Assembly (NCBI GenBank): GCA_900466475.1
Contig: UBMI01000004.1
Location: 62,001-126,000 of the forward strand
DNA: 64,000 nt
Source of the DNA: Hyphomicrobiales bacterium
Lineage (GTDB): Bacteria; Pseudomonadota; Alphaproteobacteria; Rhizobiales; Rhizobiaceae
Reading direction: 5' to 3'
The notes below the pieces were generated by a model. That model ran no database searches. It worked only from the letters and a program-made list of their open reading frames with translations, and was not told the origin of the DNA. Positions 1 through 9,787 of the stretch are shown one piece after another. Position 1 is the first letter of the stretch, and the number at the start of each line of letters is the position of its first letter. The translations under genes were made by a program, and so were the position numbers.

Positions 1-485
1 GTGGCGCGGCCGGTGCTTTCCCGCCGATGATCGGCTGGGCCTGCGTGACCAATTCCGTCACGATCGAAAGCACTGTTCTTTTCCTCATCATTTTCCTCTG
101 GACGCCTGCGCATTTCTGGGCGCTCGCGCTCTTCAAGATGAGGGATTACGAAGCGGTTGGCGTGCCGATGCTGCCGAACGTGTCGGGCGAGCGCACCACC
201 AAGCATCAGATCGTTGCCTATGCCGTGCTGACGGCCGTCTGTGCGGTGCTGCCGACCTTCCTCGGCTTCGCCAGCGTTGGTTATGGCGTCGTCGCCGCAG
301 CCCTCGGCGCGGTCTTCATATACTGTTCCATCGCCGTCTGGCGCATGCCCGACGGCGATCTCAAGATGATCCCTGCCAAGAAGCTGTTCGGCTTCTCGAT
401 CTTCTACCTCTTCGCCGTGTTCTCTGCGCTGATGCTCGACCGGCTGGTCGCCACGCTGGTCTCATACGCAGGAGGCTCGTTCTGA
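1..485 (+). CDS. ctaB: Protoheme IX farnesyltransferase (heme o synthase), 3' part
   Basis: Makes heme o by transferring a farnesyl group to protoheme, the first step of heme a synthesis for cytochrome c oxidase; an inner-membrane enzyme. Only the C-terminal ~160 residues are in the window, and the frame is open from position 3. What is visible is a UbiA-type polytopic membrane protein: the stretch [23 protein letters not shown] is typical of CtaB/CyoE, followed by several hydrophobic helices. The stop overlaps the start of the next gene (TGATG), so it is translationally coupled to the cta operon. The start lies upstream of the window. Confidence 0.93.
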   Translation, partial: GAAGAFPPMIGWACVTNSVTIESTVLFLIIFLWTPAHFWALALFKMRDYEAVGVPMLPNVSGERTTKHQIVAYAVLTAVCAVLPTFLGFASVGYGVVAAALGAVFIYCSIAVWRMPDGDLKMIPAKKLFGFSIFYLFAVFSALMLDRLVATLVSYAGGSF

Positions 486-622
486 TGGATCTGGTCAAGC
501 TGACCGAAGCGCAACGCAAGTCGCGCCGCAATCGCAACATCGCGCTCGGTGTGGTACTCGCCGGACTGGTGATCCTTTTCTACGCCATTACCATCGTCAA
601 GTTTCTGGGACATGGAGGCTGA
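485..622 (+). CDS. coxF: CoxF-like small membrane protein
   Basis: A 45-residue ORF whose ATG overlaps the ctaB stop codon. It begins [20 protein letters not shown], a charged basic N-terminus, then has one hydrophobic helix (about residues 19-40) and ends in GHGG. Short single-pass proteins of this form sit between ctaB and ctaG in rhizobial cta operons and are named CoxF or 'cytochrome oxidase assembly small protein'; a role in oxidase assembly is inferred from position. The N-terminus should face the cytoplasm by the positive-inside rule. Confidence 0.8.
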   Translation: MDLVKLTEAQRKSRRNRNIALGVVLAGLVILFYAITIVKFLGHGG

Positions 623-626
623 TGGA

Positions 627-1232
627 ATGAGCGACGCCGTTAACGCACCGAAGAAGCCGCGCAACAATGCTGCCGTCGTCTTCATGTGCCTGAGCTTCGT
701 CGTCGGCATGGGCGCTGCGAGCTACGCCGCCGTCCCACTCTATCGGCTCTTCTGCCAGGTGACCGGCTATAACGGCACGACACAGCGCGTGGACCAGGTT
801 TCGAGCGTCATCCTCGACCGCACGATGCGCGTCACTTTCGATGCGAACGTCGCTCCCGGCCTGCAATGGGAATTCAAGCCGGTCGAGCGCGAGGTCAATC
901 CGAAGATCGGCGAGACCATCCAGGTCAACTTCATCGCCGAGAACCGGTCCAACGAAACCCAGCGCGGCCAGGCGATCTTCAACGTCACGCCAGGCGAAGC
1001 GGGCGCCTATTTCAACAAGGTGCAATGTTTCTGCTTTAATGAAACGGACCTGAAGCCGGGCGAAAAGCTTGAAATGCCGGTCGTGTTCTACATCGATCCG
1101 GAAATTACCAAGGCCGCTGAATCGAAAAGCATTCACACGGTCACGCTGTCATACACGTTCTATCCCAAAGAGGGTCCGAAGCCGGTGGCTTCGAATGAGG
1201 GTAGTGCGGGACAGGCTGAAAAGAAACTTTGA
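627..1232 (+). CDS. ctaG: Cytochrome c oxidase assembly protein CtaG (Cox11)
   Basis: Copper chaperone that delivers Cu to the CuB site of cytochrome c oxidase subunit I. There is one N-terminal transmembrane helix (about residues 17-37), then a periplasmic domain. The family copper motif CFCF is present in [15 protein letters not shown], followed by [11 protein letters not shown], both characteristic of Cox11. I chose ATG 627 ([10 protein letters not shown]); an in-frame ATG at 612 would add MEADG and overlap coxF. The 201-residue length is normal. It lies in the cta operon between coxF and ctaE. Confidence 0.95.
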   Translation: MSDAVNAPKKPRNNAAVVFMCLSFVVGMGAASYAAVPLYRLFCQVTGYNGTTQRVDQVSSVILDRTMRVTFDANVAPGLQWEFKPVEREVNPKIGETIQVNFIAENRSNETQRGQAIFNVTPGEAGAYFNKVQCFCFNETDLKPGEKLEMPVVFYIDPEITKAAESKSIHTVTLSYTFYPKEGPKPVASNEGSAGQAEKKL

Positions 1233-1289
1233 TTGAGGAGTGTTTCCGGCAATGCCGGAAGCGGAGAAGGAAGACACCGGGGATCTGAC

Positions 1290-2168
1290 ATGGCCGATGC
1301 TCATCAGAAGAATCACGACTACCACATCATAGCTCCGAGCCCGTGGCCGATACTGGCCTCGCTCGGCGCATTCCTGATGGCCTTCGGCGGCGTCGGCTAT
1401 ATGCGCTACCTGAACGGCGGCTCGCTGCATGTTCTCGGCATCGAGTGGGCCCATCCGTGGCTCTTCTTCATCGGCCTCGCTCTCGTTTTCTACGTCATGT
1501 ACGGCTGGTGGTCCGACACCGTGAAGGAAGCCCACGAGGGCGCCCATACCCGGGTCGTGTCGCTGCACTTGCGCTATGGCATGATCATGTTCATCGCTTC
1601 GGAAGTGATGTTCTTCGTTGCCTGGTTCTGGGCCTATTTCGACGCCAGCCTCTTTCCGCATGAAGCCATCCAGGCTTCGCGGCTCGCCTATACCGGCGGC
1701 GTCTGGCCGCCAAAGGGCATCGAGGTTCTCGATCCCTGGCACCTGCCGATCTACAACACCGTCATCCTGCTGCTCTCGGGCACGACGGTAACCTGGGCTC
1801 ACCACGCTCTGCTGCACAACGACCGCAAGGGCCTTATCCAGGGCCTGACGTTGACGGTCCTGCTCGGCGTGCTCTTCTCTTCCGTCCAAGCCTATGAATA
1901 TGCTCACGCTCCGTTCGAGTTCCGCAACTCGATCTACGGCGCGACCTTCTTCATGGCCACCGGCTTCCACGGCTTCCACGTTCTGGTCGGCACGATCTTC
2001 CTGTTGGTCTGCCTCATCAGGGCGTTGCGCGGTGATTTCACGCCGAAGCAGCACTTCGGCTTCGAGGCGGCAGCCTGGTACTGGCACTTCGTTGACGTCG
2101 TCTGGCTGTTCCTGTTCTTCTGCATCTACGTCTGGGGCGGCTGGGGCGCTCCGGTCGCGGCAGGCTGA
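1290..2168 (+). CDS. ctaE: Cytochrome c oxidase subunit III
   Basis: Core subunit III of the aa3-type cytochrome c oxidase in the inner membrane. About 292 residues with seven predicted helices. Family stretches include ASEVMFFVAWFWAYF, WPPKGIEVLDPW and, near the end, AAWYWHFVDVVWLFLF. The start at 1290 (MADAHQKNHDYH) fits the family; the frame extends upstream but that part is atypical. The gene ends in a rho-independent terminator, so the 5' cta transcript probably stops here. Confidence 0.97.
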   Translation: MADAHQKNHDYHIIAPSPWPILASLGAFLMAFGGVGYMRYLNGGSLHVLGIEWAHPWLFFIGLALVFYVMYGWWSDTVKEAHEGAHTRVVSLHLRYGMIMFIASEVMFFVAWFWAYFDASLFPHEAIQASRLAYTGGVWPPKGIEVLDPWHLPIYNTVILLLSGTTVTWAHHALLHNDRKGLIQGLTLTVLLGVLFSSVQAYEYAHAPFEFRNSIYGATFFMATGFHGFHVLVGTIFLLVCLIRALRGDFTPKQHFGFEAAAWYWHFVDVVWLFLFFCIYVWGGWGAPVAAG

Positions 2169-2190
2169 TCGAGGTCGGATAGAAATCAGA

Positions 2191-2220
2191 AAGGCGGGTG
2201 CCTTCGGCCCCGCCTTTTTC
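2191..2220 (+). terminator. Rho-independent terminator after ctaE
   Basis: GC-rich stem AAGGCGGG paired with CCCGCCTT and followed by a T tract, 22 bp after the ctaE stop. It separates the cta genes from the convergent gene that follows. Confidence 0.85.
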
Positions 2221-2244
2221 TTTGCCGCAACGTGGCTCTCTGAT

Positions 2245-2886
2245 TTATCGCTGGCCGGCCAGCCTCTCAAACGCCGAAGGCTCGGGGATACCAAGATCCA
2301 GCTGATGGCGGATCGCCTCGGCGCATTCGAGCGCAGTCAGCACGGATGTGTCGACTTCTATATCGTAGAGACCTGGGCGATGCACTTCGTCCTGCCAGCG
2401 CTGCACCGGCTCCGGTACAGGCGTCTCCTCGGTGGCACGCAGGTAGAGGGTCTCGCGCCCGTCCTGATTGACCTCGCGCCGCTGCATGATCGTCTCGATA
2501 GGACATTTGACGCCGACGAACAGTACGGAAAATCCGTCGAGCCGCCTGGCGCAATCGCTGAGAATGCCGAGTGGCTGCGAATAGCTGTCGTGGTGGCCGA
2601 GATCGGCGACGACGTTGAGGCCCAAGCCGGCATGGATGGCGATCGATTCGTAGAGCGCCGCGTAGAGGAACGGCACGAGTTCTTCGAGGTCCGGCCGTTC
2701 GCCGCCGGGCCTCAATCCGATACCGGGCAGGTAGCGCTCCGGCGTCATGGCATTATAGTTGTCGACGCCGAGGTTGATCCACGGCCCCTCGAATTCTTCC
2801 TGGATTGCGCGCGCAATGCTGGATTTGCCGCTTCGCGGCGCACCGTTCAGGATAATGATCTGTCCGGCATGGCTGTCGTTGGTCAT
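2245..2886 (-). CDS. P-loop kinase, chloramphenicol phosphotransferase-like
   Basis: About 213 residues with an N-terminal Walker A, GAPRSGKSS (about residues 14-22), after a short hydrophobic strand (IIILN). The layout resembles the chloramphenicol 3-O-phosphotransferase-like family (CPT, PF07931), including the internal VADLGHHDSY and the VGVKCPIETIMQRRE region. Actual substrate unknown; a resistance role should not be assumed from family name alone. Start chosen at MTNDSHAGQ (2886); an upstream in-frame start is possible. It lies on the opposite strand between ctaE and the DUF983 gene, so it breaks an otherwise co-directional cta/surf1 block. Confidence 0.75.
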   Translation of the reverse strand: MTNDSHAGQIIILNGAPRSGKSSIARAIQEEFEGPWINLGVDNYNAMTPERYLPGIGLRPGGERPDLEELVPFLYAALYESIAIHAGLGLNVVADLGHHDSYSQPLGILSDCARRLDGFSVLFVGVKCPIETIMQRREVNQDGRETLYLRATEETPVPEPVQRWQDEVHRPGLYDIEVDTSVLTALECAEAIRHQLDLGIPEPSAFERLAGQR

Positions 2887-3011
2887 TAGTCTTCTTCTTC
2901 TGTTGGCGCGAATCACTGAGGCGAAAACGCGCAGGTATTTCCATTCGGGATGCGAATACTTTATGGGAGAGTTATGGCAGACGGCGAAAAGCCGTTTGCA
3001 TGGAGATGATG

Positions 3012-3392
3012 ATGAATGAAGACAACGCGCAATTTCCCCCGGTCGATCCGGTCAAGACCGGTATCAGGGGATGCTGCCCGCGCTGTGGCCATGGCCAGCT
3101 TTTTGACGGCGTTCTCGGTCTGAAGCCGCGCTGCGCCGCCTGCGGGCTCGATTATTCCTTCGCCGATGCAGGCGATGGCCCGGCCGTCTTCGTCATTCTC
3201 ATCGTCGGTTTCATCATCATCGGCTCGGTGCTTTGGCTGCAGGTCAATTATGCGCCGCCGATATGGGTGCATATCCTGCTCTTCGGCCCGCTGACGATCA
3301 TTCTGTCTCTGCTCGCACTGCGCTGGTGCAAGGGCATACTCATCGCCATGCAATATCGTCACAATGCCCGTGAGGGACGCCTGAGTGACTGA
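3012..3392 (+). CDS. DUF983 family membrane protein
   Basis: About 126 residues. The N-terminal half has two CxxC pairs (CPRCGHGQLF and CAACGLDYSF) that look like a small zinc ribbon; the C-terminal half has two hydrophobic helices. DUF983 proteins are commonly encoded beside ctaE and surf1 in alphaproteobacteria, so a role in oxidase assembly is a reasonable inference but unproved. Four in-frame ATGs are clustered here; 3012 is preferred because GGAG at 3002-3005 is well spaced for it. Its stop overlaps the surf1 start by 8 bp, implying translational coupling. Confidence 0.85.
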   Translation: MNEDNAQFPPVDPVKTGIRGCCPRCGHGQLFDGVLGLKPRCAACGLDYSFADAGDGPAVFVILIVGFIIIGSVLWLQVNYAPPIWVHILLFGPLTIILSLLALRWCKGILIAMQYRHNAREGRLSD

Positions 3393-4137
3393 CATCCAGA
3401 GCCCGGCTCCGCGCCGCAAGCTGCCGATCTTTACCGGCATTGCCGTTCTCATCGCACTCGCCATCCTGATCTCGCTCGGCACCTGGCAGGTGGAGCGCCT
3501 GCACTGGAAAGAAGGCCTGCTCGCCGATATTGCCGAGCGTCGTGTCGCAGCCCCGGTTCCGCTTGCCGATATCGAGTCCATGGCGTCTCAAGGCGGCGAT
3601 ATCGAATACCGCACGGTCACCGCCACCGGCCGCTATATCAACAACAAGGAGCGCCACTTCTTCGCTACCTGGCGCGGCCAGACCGGCTATTACATCTACA
3701 CGCCGCTGCAGCTTGAGGACGGGCGCTTTCTTTTCGTCAACAGAGGCTTCGTTCCCTACGAGAACAAGGAGCCGGAAATGCGCATGCAGGGCCAGTTGAC
3801 CGATCAGCAGACGGTGACCGGCCTCGCGCGCGCCAAGCTTCCGGGAAAACCGTCCTCGCTGGTGCCGGACAATGACGTGGCGAAGAACATCTTCTACTGG
3901 AAGGATCTCGATGTGATGGCCTCCAGCGTCGATCTCGACAAGGCCAGCGTCATCCCGTTCTTCGTCGATGCCGATTCCACGCCCAACCCGGCAGGGTTTC
4001 CGATCGGCGGCGTCACACAGGTCGATCTGCCGAACGACCACCTGCAATATGCCTTCACCTGGTATGGGCTGGCGGTGGTTCTCGCCGTCGTCGTCGCCAT
4101 CTCCTGGTTCCGCCCCCGCAAGGGTGCTGCGCAATAG
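3385..4137 (+). CDS. surf1: SURF1 family cytochrome oxidase assembly protein
   Basis: Assembly factor for aa3-type oxidase, thought to help heme a insertion into subunit I. 250 residues with an N-terminal helix (about 14-31) ending in the family signature LGTWQVERL, a periplasmic domain containing [12 protein letters not shown], and a C-terminal helix ([20 protein letters not shown]). The two-helix topology is that of SURF1/Shy1. The start is GTG at 3385, inside the end of the DUF983 gene. Confidence 0.95.
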   Translation: MTDIQSPAPRRKLPIFTGIAVLIALAILISLGTWQVERLHWKEGLLADIAERRVAAPVPLADIESMASQGGDIEYRTVTATGRYINNKERHFFATWRGQTGYYIYTPLQLEDGRFLFVNRGFVPYENKEPEMRMQGQLTDQQTVTGLARAKLPGKPSSLVPDNDVAKNIFYWKDLDVMASSVDLDKASVIPFFVDADSTPNPAGFPIGGVTQVDLPNDHLQYAFTWYGLAVVLAVVVAISWFRPRKGAAQ

Positions 4138-4198
4138 TATCGCTTCAATTCCGTCCCATATTGGGTTAGAGGTCCCTGAAGCTCAAACTGGGTATGTT

Positions 4199-5203
4199 AT
4201 GAATATTGCGGCTAAACCTCCTTTGACGATCAGGCTTTGTGGTCCGCGAGGCTTCTGTGCCGGCGTCGACCGGGCAATCCAGATCGTCGTACTAGCGTTG
4301 AAGGCCTATGGCGCACCTGTCTATGTCCGCCATGAGATCGTGCATAACCGGTATGTCGTTGAAGGGCTGGAAGCAAAAGGTGCGGTCTTCGTCGAGGAGC
4401 TTGACGAGATCCCGGCCGAACACCGTGCCCAGCCGGTCGTCTTCTCCGCCCATGGTGTGCCGAAATCCGTGCCCGAGGATGCGAATGCCCGCAACCTCTT
4501 CTATCTCGACGCCACCTGTCCGCTGGTCTCCAAGGTTCACAAGCAGGCAATGCGCCACAATCGCCTCGGCCGCCACGTCATCCTGATCGGCCACGCCGGC
4601 CACCCGGAAGTGATCGGCACTATGGGCCAGCTGCCCGAAGGCACCGTCTCGCTCATCGAAACGGTCGAGGATGTGGATGCCTACGAGCCTGGTGATCCCG
4701 ATAATCTCGGCTACGTGACGCAGACGACGCTCTCGGTCGACGATACCGCCGGCGTCATCAAGCGTCTGGAAGAGCGCTTTCCCAAGCTACACGCGCCGGC
4801 TGCCGATTCCATCTGCTATGCCACGACCAACCGCCAGGAAGTGGTCAAGGAAGCCGCCCCCGGCTGCGATCTCTTCATCATCGTCGGCGCCCCGAATTCT
4901 TCCAACTCGAAGCGGCTCGTCGAAGTGGCGCTGCGGGCAGGAGCGAAGAAGTCGATCCTCGTGCAGCGCGCTTCCGAGCTCGACTGGGATGAGATCGGTC
5001 CGATTGCCACCCTCGGCCTCTCCGCCGGCGCTTCCGCCCCGGAAGTGATCGTCAATGAGATCATCGAGGCATTCCGCACTCGCTTCGACGCCCGTGTCGA
5101 GCTTGCCGAAACGGTTCAGGAAAACGAGCACTTCCTCGTCAACCGCGAACTGCGCAGCCTTGAGCTGACGACGGCTGACATGGCATTCGTGAACGGGGAA
5201 TAA
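4199..5203 (+). CDS. ispH: 4-hydroxy-3-methylbut-2-enyl diphosphate reductase
   Basis: Last step of the MEP isoprenoid pathway: reduces HMBPP to isopentenyl and dimethylallyl diphosphate; a cytoplasmic 4Fe-4S enzyme. 334 residues. The three cluster cysteines are in [25 protein letters not shown] and [11 protein letters not shown]; the substrate-binding stretches [24 protein letters not shown] and [11 protein letters not shown] are all present. The start MNIAAKPP at 4199 was chosen because the upstream in-frame extension overlaps surf1 and has no family similarity. It is followed by thrB and rnhA in the same direction. Confidence 0.97.
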   Translation: MNIAAKPPLTIRLCGPRGFCAGVDRAIQIVVLALKAYGAPVYVRHEIVHNRYVVEGLEAKGAVFVEELDEIPAEHRAQPVVFSAHGVPKSVPEDANARNLFYLDATCPLVSKVHKQAMRHNRLGRHVILIGHAGHPEVIGTMGQLPEGTVSLIETVEDVDAYEPGDPDNLGYVTQTTLSVDDTAGVIKRLEERFPKLHAPAADSICYATTNRQEVVKEAAPGCDLFIIVGAPNSSNSKRLVEVALRAGAKKSILVQRASELDWDEIGPIATLGLSAGASAPEVIVNEIIEAFRTRFDARVELAETVQENEHFLVNRELRSLELTTADMAFVNGE

Positions 5204-5268
5204 GGCGAGGGGAGTTCTCCTCCGCCGCACCCATCTGACAACATCGCCTCGACAGTGAGAGACCCACC

Positions 5269-6234
5269 TTGGCAGTTTATACCGATATCGCCGAAGACGA
5301 GCTGAAATGGTTTCTCACTGAATATGATGCTGGCCAGCTGCTCTCCTACAAGGGCATCGCCGAGGGCGTCGAGAATTCCAACTTCCTGCTCCATACGTCG
5401 AAGGCGCCGCTCATCCTGACGCTCTATGAAAAGCGGGTGGAAAAGAACGATCTGCCTTTCTTCCTCGGCTTGATGCAGCATCTGTCGGCAGGCGGCCTGT
5501 CTTGTCCGCTGCCATTGCCGCGCAAGGATGGCGCGTTGCTCGGCACGCTGTCGGGCCGTCCGGCCGCGCTCATTTCCTTCCTTGAAGGCATGTGGCTGAG
5601 GAAGCCGGAGGCAAAACACTGCCGCGAGGTCGGCAAGGCGCTGGCGCAGATGCATGTCGCTGGTGAAGGTTTTGTACTGACACGGCCGAATGCGCTGTCG
5701 CTTGATGGCTGGCAGATGCTCTGGGACAAGTCGGAGGAGCGCGCCGACGAGGTCGAGTTTGGCCTGCAGAATGAAATCCGCAGCGATCTCAATTTCCTGC
5801 GCGCCTATTGGCCGAAGGATCTGCCGGCCGGTGTCATCCACGCCGATCTTTTCCCCGACAACGTCTTCTTCCTCGGCGATGAGTTGTCGGGCCTCATCGA
5901 TTTCTATTTCGCTTGCAATGATCTGCTGGCCTATGACGTCTCCATCTGCCTCAATGCCTGGTGCTTCGAGAAGGACGGCGCCTATAACATCACCAAGGGT
6001 ACGCAGATGCTGGAGGGTTATCAGAGCGTGCGCCCTCTGAGCGAGGCAGAAATCAAGGCTCTCCCGGTCCTCTCTCGCGGTTCGGCGTTGCGCTTCTTCC
6101 TGACCCGTCTCTACGATTGGCTGACGACGCCCGAAGGCGCAATGGTCACCAAGAAGGATCCGTTGGAATATCTGCGCAAGCTGCGCTTTCATCGCCAGAT
6201 TTCGTCGCCTGCGGAATACGGGTTGAGCCTATGA
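5269..6234 (+). CDS. thrB: Homoserine kinase (APH-fold type)
   Basis: Phosphorylates homoserine to O-phosphohomoserine for threonine synthesis. 321 residues of the aminoglycoside-phosphotransferase-like ThrB class found in alphaproteobacteria and Pseudomonas rather than the GHMP type of E. coli. Motifs are [10 protein letters not shown] near the N-terminus, the catalytic-loop region [13 protein letters not shown], and [11 protein letters not shown] with the metal-binding Asp. The start is TTG at 5269 ([10 protein letters not shown]). Its stop overlaps the ATG of rnhA. thrC lies 12 kb away on the other strand. Confidence 0.95.
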   Translation: MAVYTDIAEDELKWFLTEYDAGQLLSYKGIAEGVENSNFLLHTSKAPLILTLYEKRVEKNDLPFFLGLMQHLSAGGLSCPLPLPRKDGALLGTLSGRPAALISFLEGMWLRKPEAKHCREVGKALAQMHVAGEGFVLTRPNALSLDGWQMLWDKSEERADEVEFGLQNEIRSDLNFLRAYWPKDLPAGVIHADLFPDNVFFLGDELSGLIDFYFACNDLLAYDVSICLNAWCFEKDGAYNITKGTQMLEGYQSVRPLSEAEIKALPVLSRGSALRFFLTRLYDWLTTPEGAMVTKKDPLEYLRKLRFHRQISSPAEYGLSL

Positions 6235-6683
6235 AGCACATCGATATCTTCACCGATGGCGCATGTTCCGGCAATCCAGGCCCAGGCGGCTGGGGCGCTG
6301 TGTTGCGTTACGGCGATGTGGAGAAGGAACTCTCCGGTGGTGAGGCTGAAACCACCAACAATCGTATGGAACTCATGGCTGCCATCTCCGCGCTCAGCGC
6401 ACTGAAGGAGACTTGCGAGGTCGATCTCTACACCGACAGCGCCTATGTGAAAGACGGCATTTCCAAGTGGATCTTCGGCTGGAAGAAAAACGGCTGGAAG
6501 ACCTCCGACAACAAGCCGGTGAAAAATGCAGAGCTCTGGCAGGCGCTGGAGGAAGCCCGCAACAGGCACAAGGTCACGCTCCATTGGGTCAAGGGCCATG
6601 CCGGCCACCCTGAGAACGAGCGCGCCGATGAGCTCGCCCGCAAGGGTATGGAACCTTTCAAGAAGAGCAAAAAGGCAGGCTGA
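6231..6683 (+). CDS. rnhA: Ribonuclease HI
   Basis: Cleaves RNA in RNA-DNA hybrids. 150 residues with the full catalytic set: D9 in [16 protein letters not shown]47 in NNRMELMA, D69 in LYTDSAYV, and D133 in ENERADELA, with the H123 loop [13 protein letters not shown] 6231 overlaps the thrB stop (ATGA), so the pair is coupled. The stop codon abuts that of the convergent metallopeptidase gene with no spacer. Confidence 0.97.
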   Translation: MKHIDIFTDGACSGNPGPGGWGAVLRYGDVEKELSGGEAETTNNRMELMAAISALSALKETCEVDLYTDSAYVKDGISKWIFGWKKNGWKTSDNKPVKNAELWQALEEARNRHKVTLHWVKGHAGHPENERADELARKGMEPFKKSKKAG

Positions 6684-7760
6684 TCAGGCCGCCCGTCGCT
6701 GCTCGTTGGCGGTAGTCTGGATCAGCTGGTGCATATATTCCAGCTTCGCTACGACTGGCTGCGACAGCACGAAGGGATAGGAATCGGCTTGTCCCATGCT
6801 GCGCTGGATGGCGTTGATCGCCAGGCTGAGCGGCACCCAGGCGCTGACGAGCTGTTCGGCGCTCTGCGCCCGGTAGGGGTTGAAATCCACTTCCGCTGCG
6901 ATCTCTTCATGTCCGCGTGGGTCGATCGCTATGCCGAAACTGCGGGCCGTTTCCAGCGTATCGACGATGTGCAGGTAATGCGCGAAGCATTCCGCAAAAT
7001 CCTCCCAGGGATGGACGGAGGCGTAGGCGCTGATGAAACTTTCCTGCCAGCCGGGTGCCGGCCCATTGGCGTAGCGCTCCTGAAGGGCTGCCGCATAATC
7101 CTGCCTTTCGTCACCGAAGACGGCGCGGAATGCGTCTAAGCCGTTGCGGTCACGCACCAGCTTGTCCCAGATGAAGTGCCCGGTCTCGTGACGGAAATGT
7201 CCAAGCAGGGTGCGATAGGGTTCATCCATTGCCGCGCGCGCCTGCTCGCGCGTCAGGTCATCTGCTTCCGCAGCACGGATGGCGATCAATCCTTCCTCGT
7301 GCCCGGTCATCGCCGGGACGATATTGCCGTCGTTCTGGACGGCGTCTTCGAGGAAGTCGAAAACGAGGCCGCCTTGCGGATCTTCCTGCCGGTCGGGATG
7401 CGGCAGCTTCCAACGCAACAACGAGTAGAAGAGGTGGCGTTGTGCCTGGCTGATGCGCCGCCAGCGATCGATACCCTCCTGCGTGTCGGTATTCGGCACA
7501 AGTCGGTTATGTCGGCAGGCAATGCAGAAATCATTGCCGTCATCGACCAGCCAGTTGCAGATGTCGAGACCCGCATTGGCGCAAAACCGCACGAGCCGGT
7601 TGGGATCGGAGACGAGCTGCCAATTCACCTCGTCGCGTGATTCCAGCGCATGCATGGAAAGATCGCTGGCGAAAAAGCCCAGGCGATGGTTGCAGCGCAC
7701 GCACAGCCTGTTGTCGAAATGAATGACCTGATCGCAATTGTCGCAGGTAAACAACCGCAT
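6684..7760 (-). CDS. Putative zinc metallopeptidase (Peptidase_Mx-like)
   Basis: 358 residues. The N-terminus is a zinc-ribbon-like segment with CDNC and CVRC pairs (residues 5-23), followed by a second Cys-containing stretch (FCIACRHNRLVPN). A metalloprotease HExxH motif is present as RHETGHFIWDKLV, with a downstream acidic stretch HPWEDFAECFAHYLHI that could supply the third ligand. This is the layout of the 'putative zinc-binding metallopeptidase' family (PF15887). No signal peptide, so probably cytoplasmic. Substrate unknown. Confidence 0.85.
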   Translation of the reverse strand: MRLFTCDNCDQVIHFDNRLCVRCNHRLGFFASDLSMHALESRDEVNWQLVSDPNRLVRFCANAGLDICNWLVDDGNDFCIACRHNRLVPNTDTQEGIDRWRRISQAQRHLFYSLLRWKLPHPDRQEDPQGGLVFDFLEDAVQNDGNIVPAMTGHEEGLIAIRAAEADDLTREQARAAMDEPYRTLLGHFRHETGHFIWDKLVRDRNGLDAFRAVFGDERQDYAAALQERYANGPAPGWQESFISAYASVHPWEDFAECFAHYLHIVDTLETARSFGIAIDPRGHEEIAAEVDFNPYRAQSAEQLVSAWVPLSLAINAIQRSMGQADSYPFVLSQPVVAKLEYMHQLIQTTANEQRRAA

Positions 7761-7845
7761 GGCAGCCCCCTACAGGTAGGATATGACGGAAAATGCCCGC
7801 CGCACATGGGTGCGACAGGCATTGAACTGGGCATGAAACCGACGG

Positions 7846-8037
7846 TCAGAGGCGGTCGACAGCGCCCTTAAGCTTGTCCTTCACCTTGCCGCTTGCGACC
7901 TGGGCCTTGCCCTTGGCTTCCTGCATGCCGCCCTTGGCCTGCATTTCACGGTCGCCGGTGGCCTTGCCTGCTGTCTTCTTTGCCTTTCCGGCCATCTCGT
8001 TGACCTTGCCGGAAATCTTATCGCCTGTGCTACCCAT
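7846..8037 (-). CDS. CsbD family stress protein
   Basis: 63 residues, hydrophilic and Lys/Ala/Gly-rich with no cysteine: GDKISGKVNEMAGKAKKTAG and then QAKGGMQEAKGKAQ, the repeated 'GK..E..GKAK' pattern of CsbD-like small stress proteins. Function is unknown, though family members are usually induced by general or envelope stress. I chose the ATG at 8037; the longer frame to 8208 overlaps yqgE and has no family similarity. Confidence 0.88.
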   Translation of the reverse strand: MGSTGDKISGKVNEMAGKAKKTAGKATGDREMQAKGGMQEAKGKAQVASGKVKDKLKGAVDRL

Positions 8038-8131
8038 TTCGATGTCTCCTCTCGGATGGTCGCGGACGGCGTGCCCGCGCTTGCCGATTGGAAACGCCAA
8101 TGGAAGAATTTCGTTCCGGAATGGTGCAGTC

Positions 8132-8737
8132 TCAGGCGTGGCCGGCTTCGGCCGAAAGCATGGCCGGCGTAATACCCATGCTGGCAAGAGCCCGCTCATA
8201 CTTGTCATCGAGGCAGCGATCGAAGATCAGCTCCTCATTGGCCGCGCAGTTGAGCCAGCCGTTTGCGGCCACTTCGTTTTCGAGTTGGCCCGCACCCCAG
8301 GAAGAGTAGCCAAGCAGCATGGTGGCCCGCTTCGGGCCGCCGCCTTTGGAGATGGCGCGCACGATATCGAGCGTCGCCGTCAGGCAGATATCGTCGCTGA
8401 CGGGAATGGAGGAGTCGCTGATATAATCGTCGGAATGCAGCACGAAACCGCGACCGCTCTCGACCGGCCCCCCGGTCTGGATCGGAAACTCCCGGGCATC
8501 TTTCGGTAGCACGATGGAATCTTCCTGCTTGATCATATCGAGATGCAGCAGCACATCGGTGAAGGTGAGGCTCTGCGGGCGATTGATGACGAAGCCCATG
8601 GCGCCCGCATCCGAGTGGGCGCATATATAAATCACCGTGCGTGCGAAGTTTCGATCTTCCATGCCGGGCATGGCGATCAGGAACTGACCATCGAAAAATC
8701 CGCGTTCCCGTCTGTTCTTCAGCGTTGAAAGGGACAT
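8132..8737 (-). CDS. YqgE/AlgH family protein (UPF0301)
   Basis: 201 residues matching the UPF0301/DUF179 family: [19 protein letters not shown] and then [11 protein letters not shown] near the N-terminus and [15 protein letters not shown] in the second half. Molecular function is not established for this family. It has its own promoter region, shared with the divergent DsbD-domain gene. Confidence 0.92.
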   Translation of the reverse strand: MSLSTLKNRRERGFFDGQFLIAMPGMEDRNFARTVIYICAHSDAGAMGFVINRPQSLTFTDVLLHLDMIKQEDSIVLPKDAREFPIQTGGPVESGRGFVLHSDDYISDSSIPVSDDICLTATLDIVRAISKGGGPKRATMLLGYSSWGAGQLENEVAANGWLNCAANEELIFDRCLDDKYERALASMGITPAMLSAEAGHA

Positions 8738-8878
8738 GGTTCCTCCTGCCGCCAGACCGCACTAAGGCTCCGACAAGAGAAACATGGGGCAATGTCACAA
8801 ATCAATCAACTGAAAATGAAGATTTAAATGGGTGGGACTTCTAGCGGCAATTGGCGAGTTTCGGTAAACCCTTGTTCC

Positions 8879-9718
8879 ATGAGAGTTATTTCATTACTTG
8901 TGCGGCCCGTGTTAATTGCAGTCGTTTCGGCTTCATCCATGCTTGGATTGTTGCGTGTAGCGCATGCGGAAATGAGCAACTGGGCGGAGAATGAGGGCGG
9001 CCGGATGCGTCTCGTAGCTCTGCCGCCGGACGCTGATGGCCACATAAGGGCCGGCCTCCAGATCGAGCCGAAGCCTGGCTGGATTACCTATTGGCGCGAG
9101 CCGGGCAATAACGGTATCCCCCCGCAGATCACCATCGTACCGCAAAGCGGCGTAACGCTTGACGCAATTTCCTATCCCGTCCCGAAATATATCTCCCGCG
9201 GCAAGGTCGAGGACATCGGCTATGATGCACCGGTAACCCTGCCACTATCGCTGACGGCTTCGAAGGCAGGGCCGGTCGCAATAGACGCCACTGCGTTCAT
9301 CGGCATCTGCAAGGATATTTGCATTCCTTTCCAGGCGCAGCTTTTACTGAAATTCGAAGCTGTTGCCCAATCGCGCCCGCAGGAGGAGATGATCCTTCGC
9401 GACGCTGCCGCCCGTCTTCCCGAAGCCCCGACTGCCGATTTTAAGGTCGTGGCACACGCCGTATCGAGCGACCTCAAACAGCTCTCGTTGAAGATCACAC
9501 TGCCGGAGGCGGGAGGCGGTACTCCCGATATCGTCGCGACCGGTCCCAGCGGCTATGCCTTTACGAAGCAGACGAATATCGGCCGCAGCGGCAAGGCCTA
9601 CTCCACCGATATTACGATCGGCAAGCTGCCGAAGAATTACGACATAAGGGGCAAGCAGTGGGGTGTGCTCGTCATTGACGGCACGCGCGCCATGGAAACC
9701 ACGCTTGCCTTTGATTGA
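8879..9718 (+). CDS. Exported protein-disulfide reductase DsbD N-domain-like protein
   Basis: About 279 residues. It begins with a signal peptide (MRVISLLVRPVLIAVVSASS, cleavage near AHAE), then a DsbD-alpha (thiol:disulfide interchange N-terminal) beta-sandwich; GWITYWREPGNNGIPP and the cysteine pair in IGICKDICIPF are the recognisable parts. It lacks the membrane and thioredoxin domains of full DsbD, so it would need a partner to receive electrons. Start 8879 is chosen because the signal peptide begins there; the frame is open 17 codons further up. Confidence 0.8.
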   Translation: MRVISLLVRPVLIAVVSASSMLGLLRVAHAEMSNWAENEGGRMRLVALPPDADGHIRAGLQIEPKPGWITYWREPGNNGIPPQITIVPQSGVTLDAISYPVPKYISRGKVEDIGYDAPVTLPLSLTASKAGPVAIDATAFIGICKDICIPFQAQLLLKFEAVAQSRPQEEMILRDAAARLPEAPTADFKVVAHAVSSDLKQLSLKITLPEAGGGTPDIVATGPSGYAFTKQTNIGRSGKAYSTDITIGKLPKNYDIRGKQWGVLVIDGTRAMETTLAFD

Positions 9719-9787
9719 CCGCATCTTATAGTCCCTCCCGATCCCCTGCGGCCTTGCCGCGGCCAGCCTGAACCGAGGAGAAAATCC

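Noticed and set aside
2245..2886. Resistance gene
   Set aside because: The family name suggests chloramphenicol phosphorylation, but motif similarity alone does not show that activity, and no resistance context is present.
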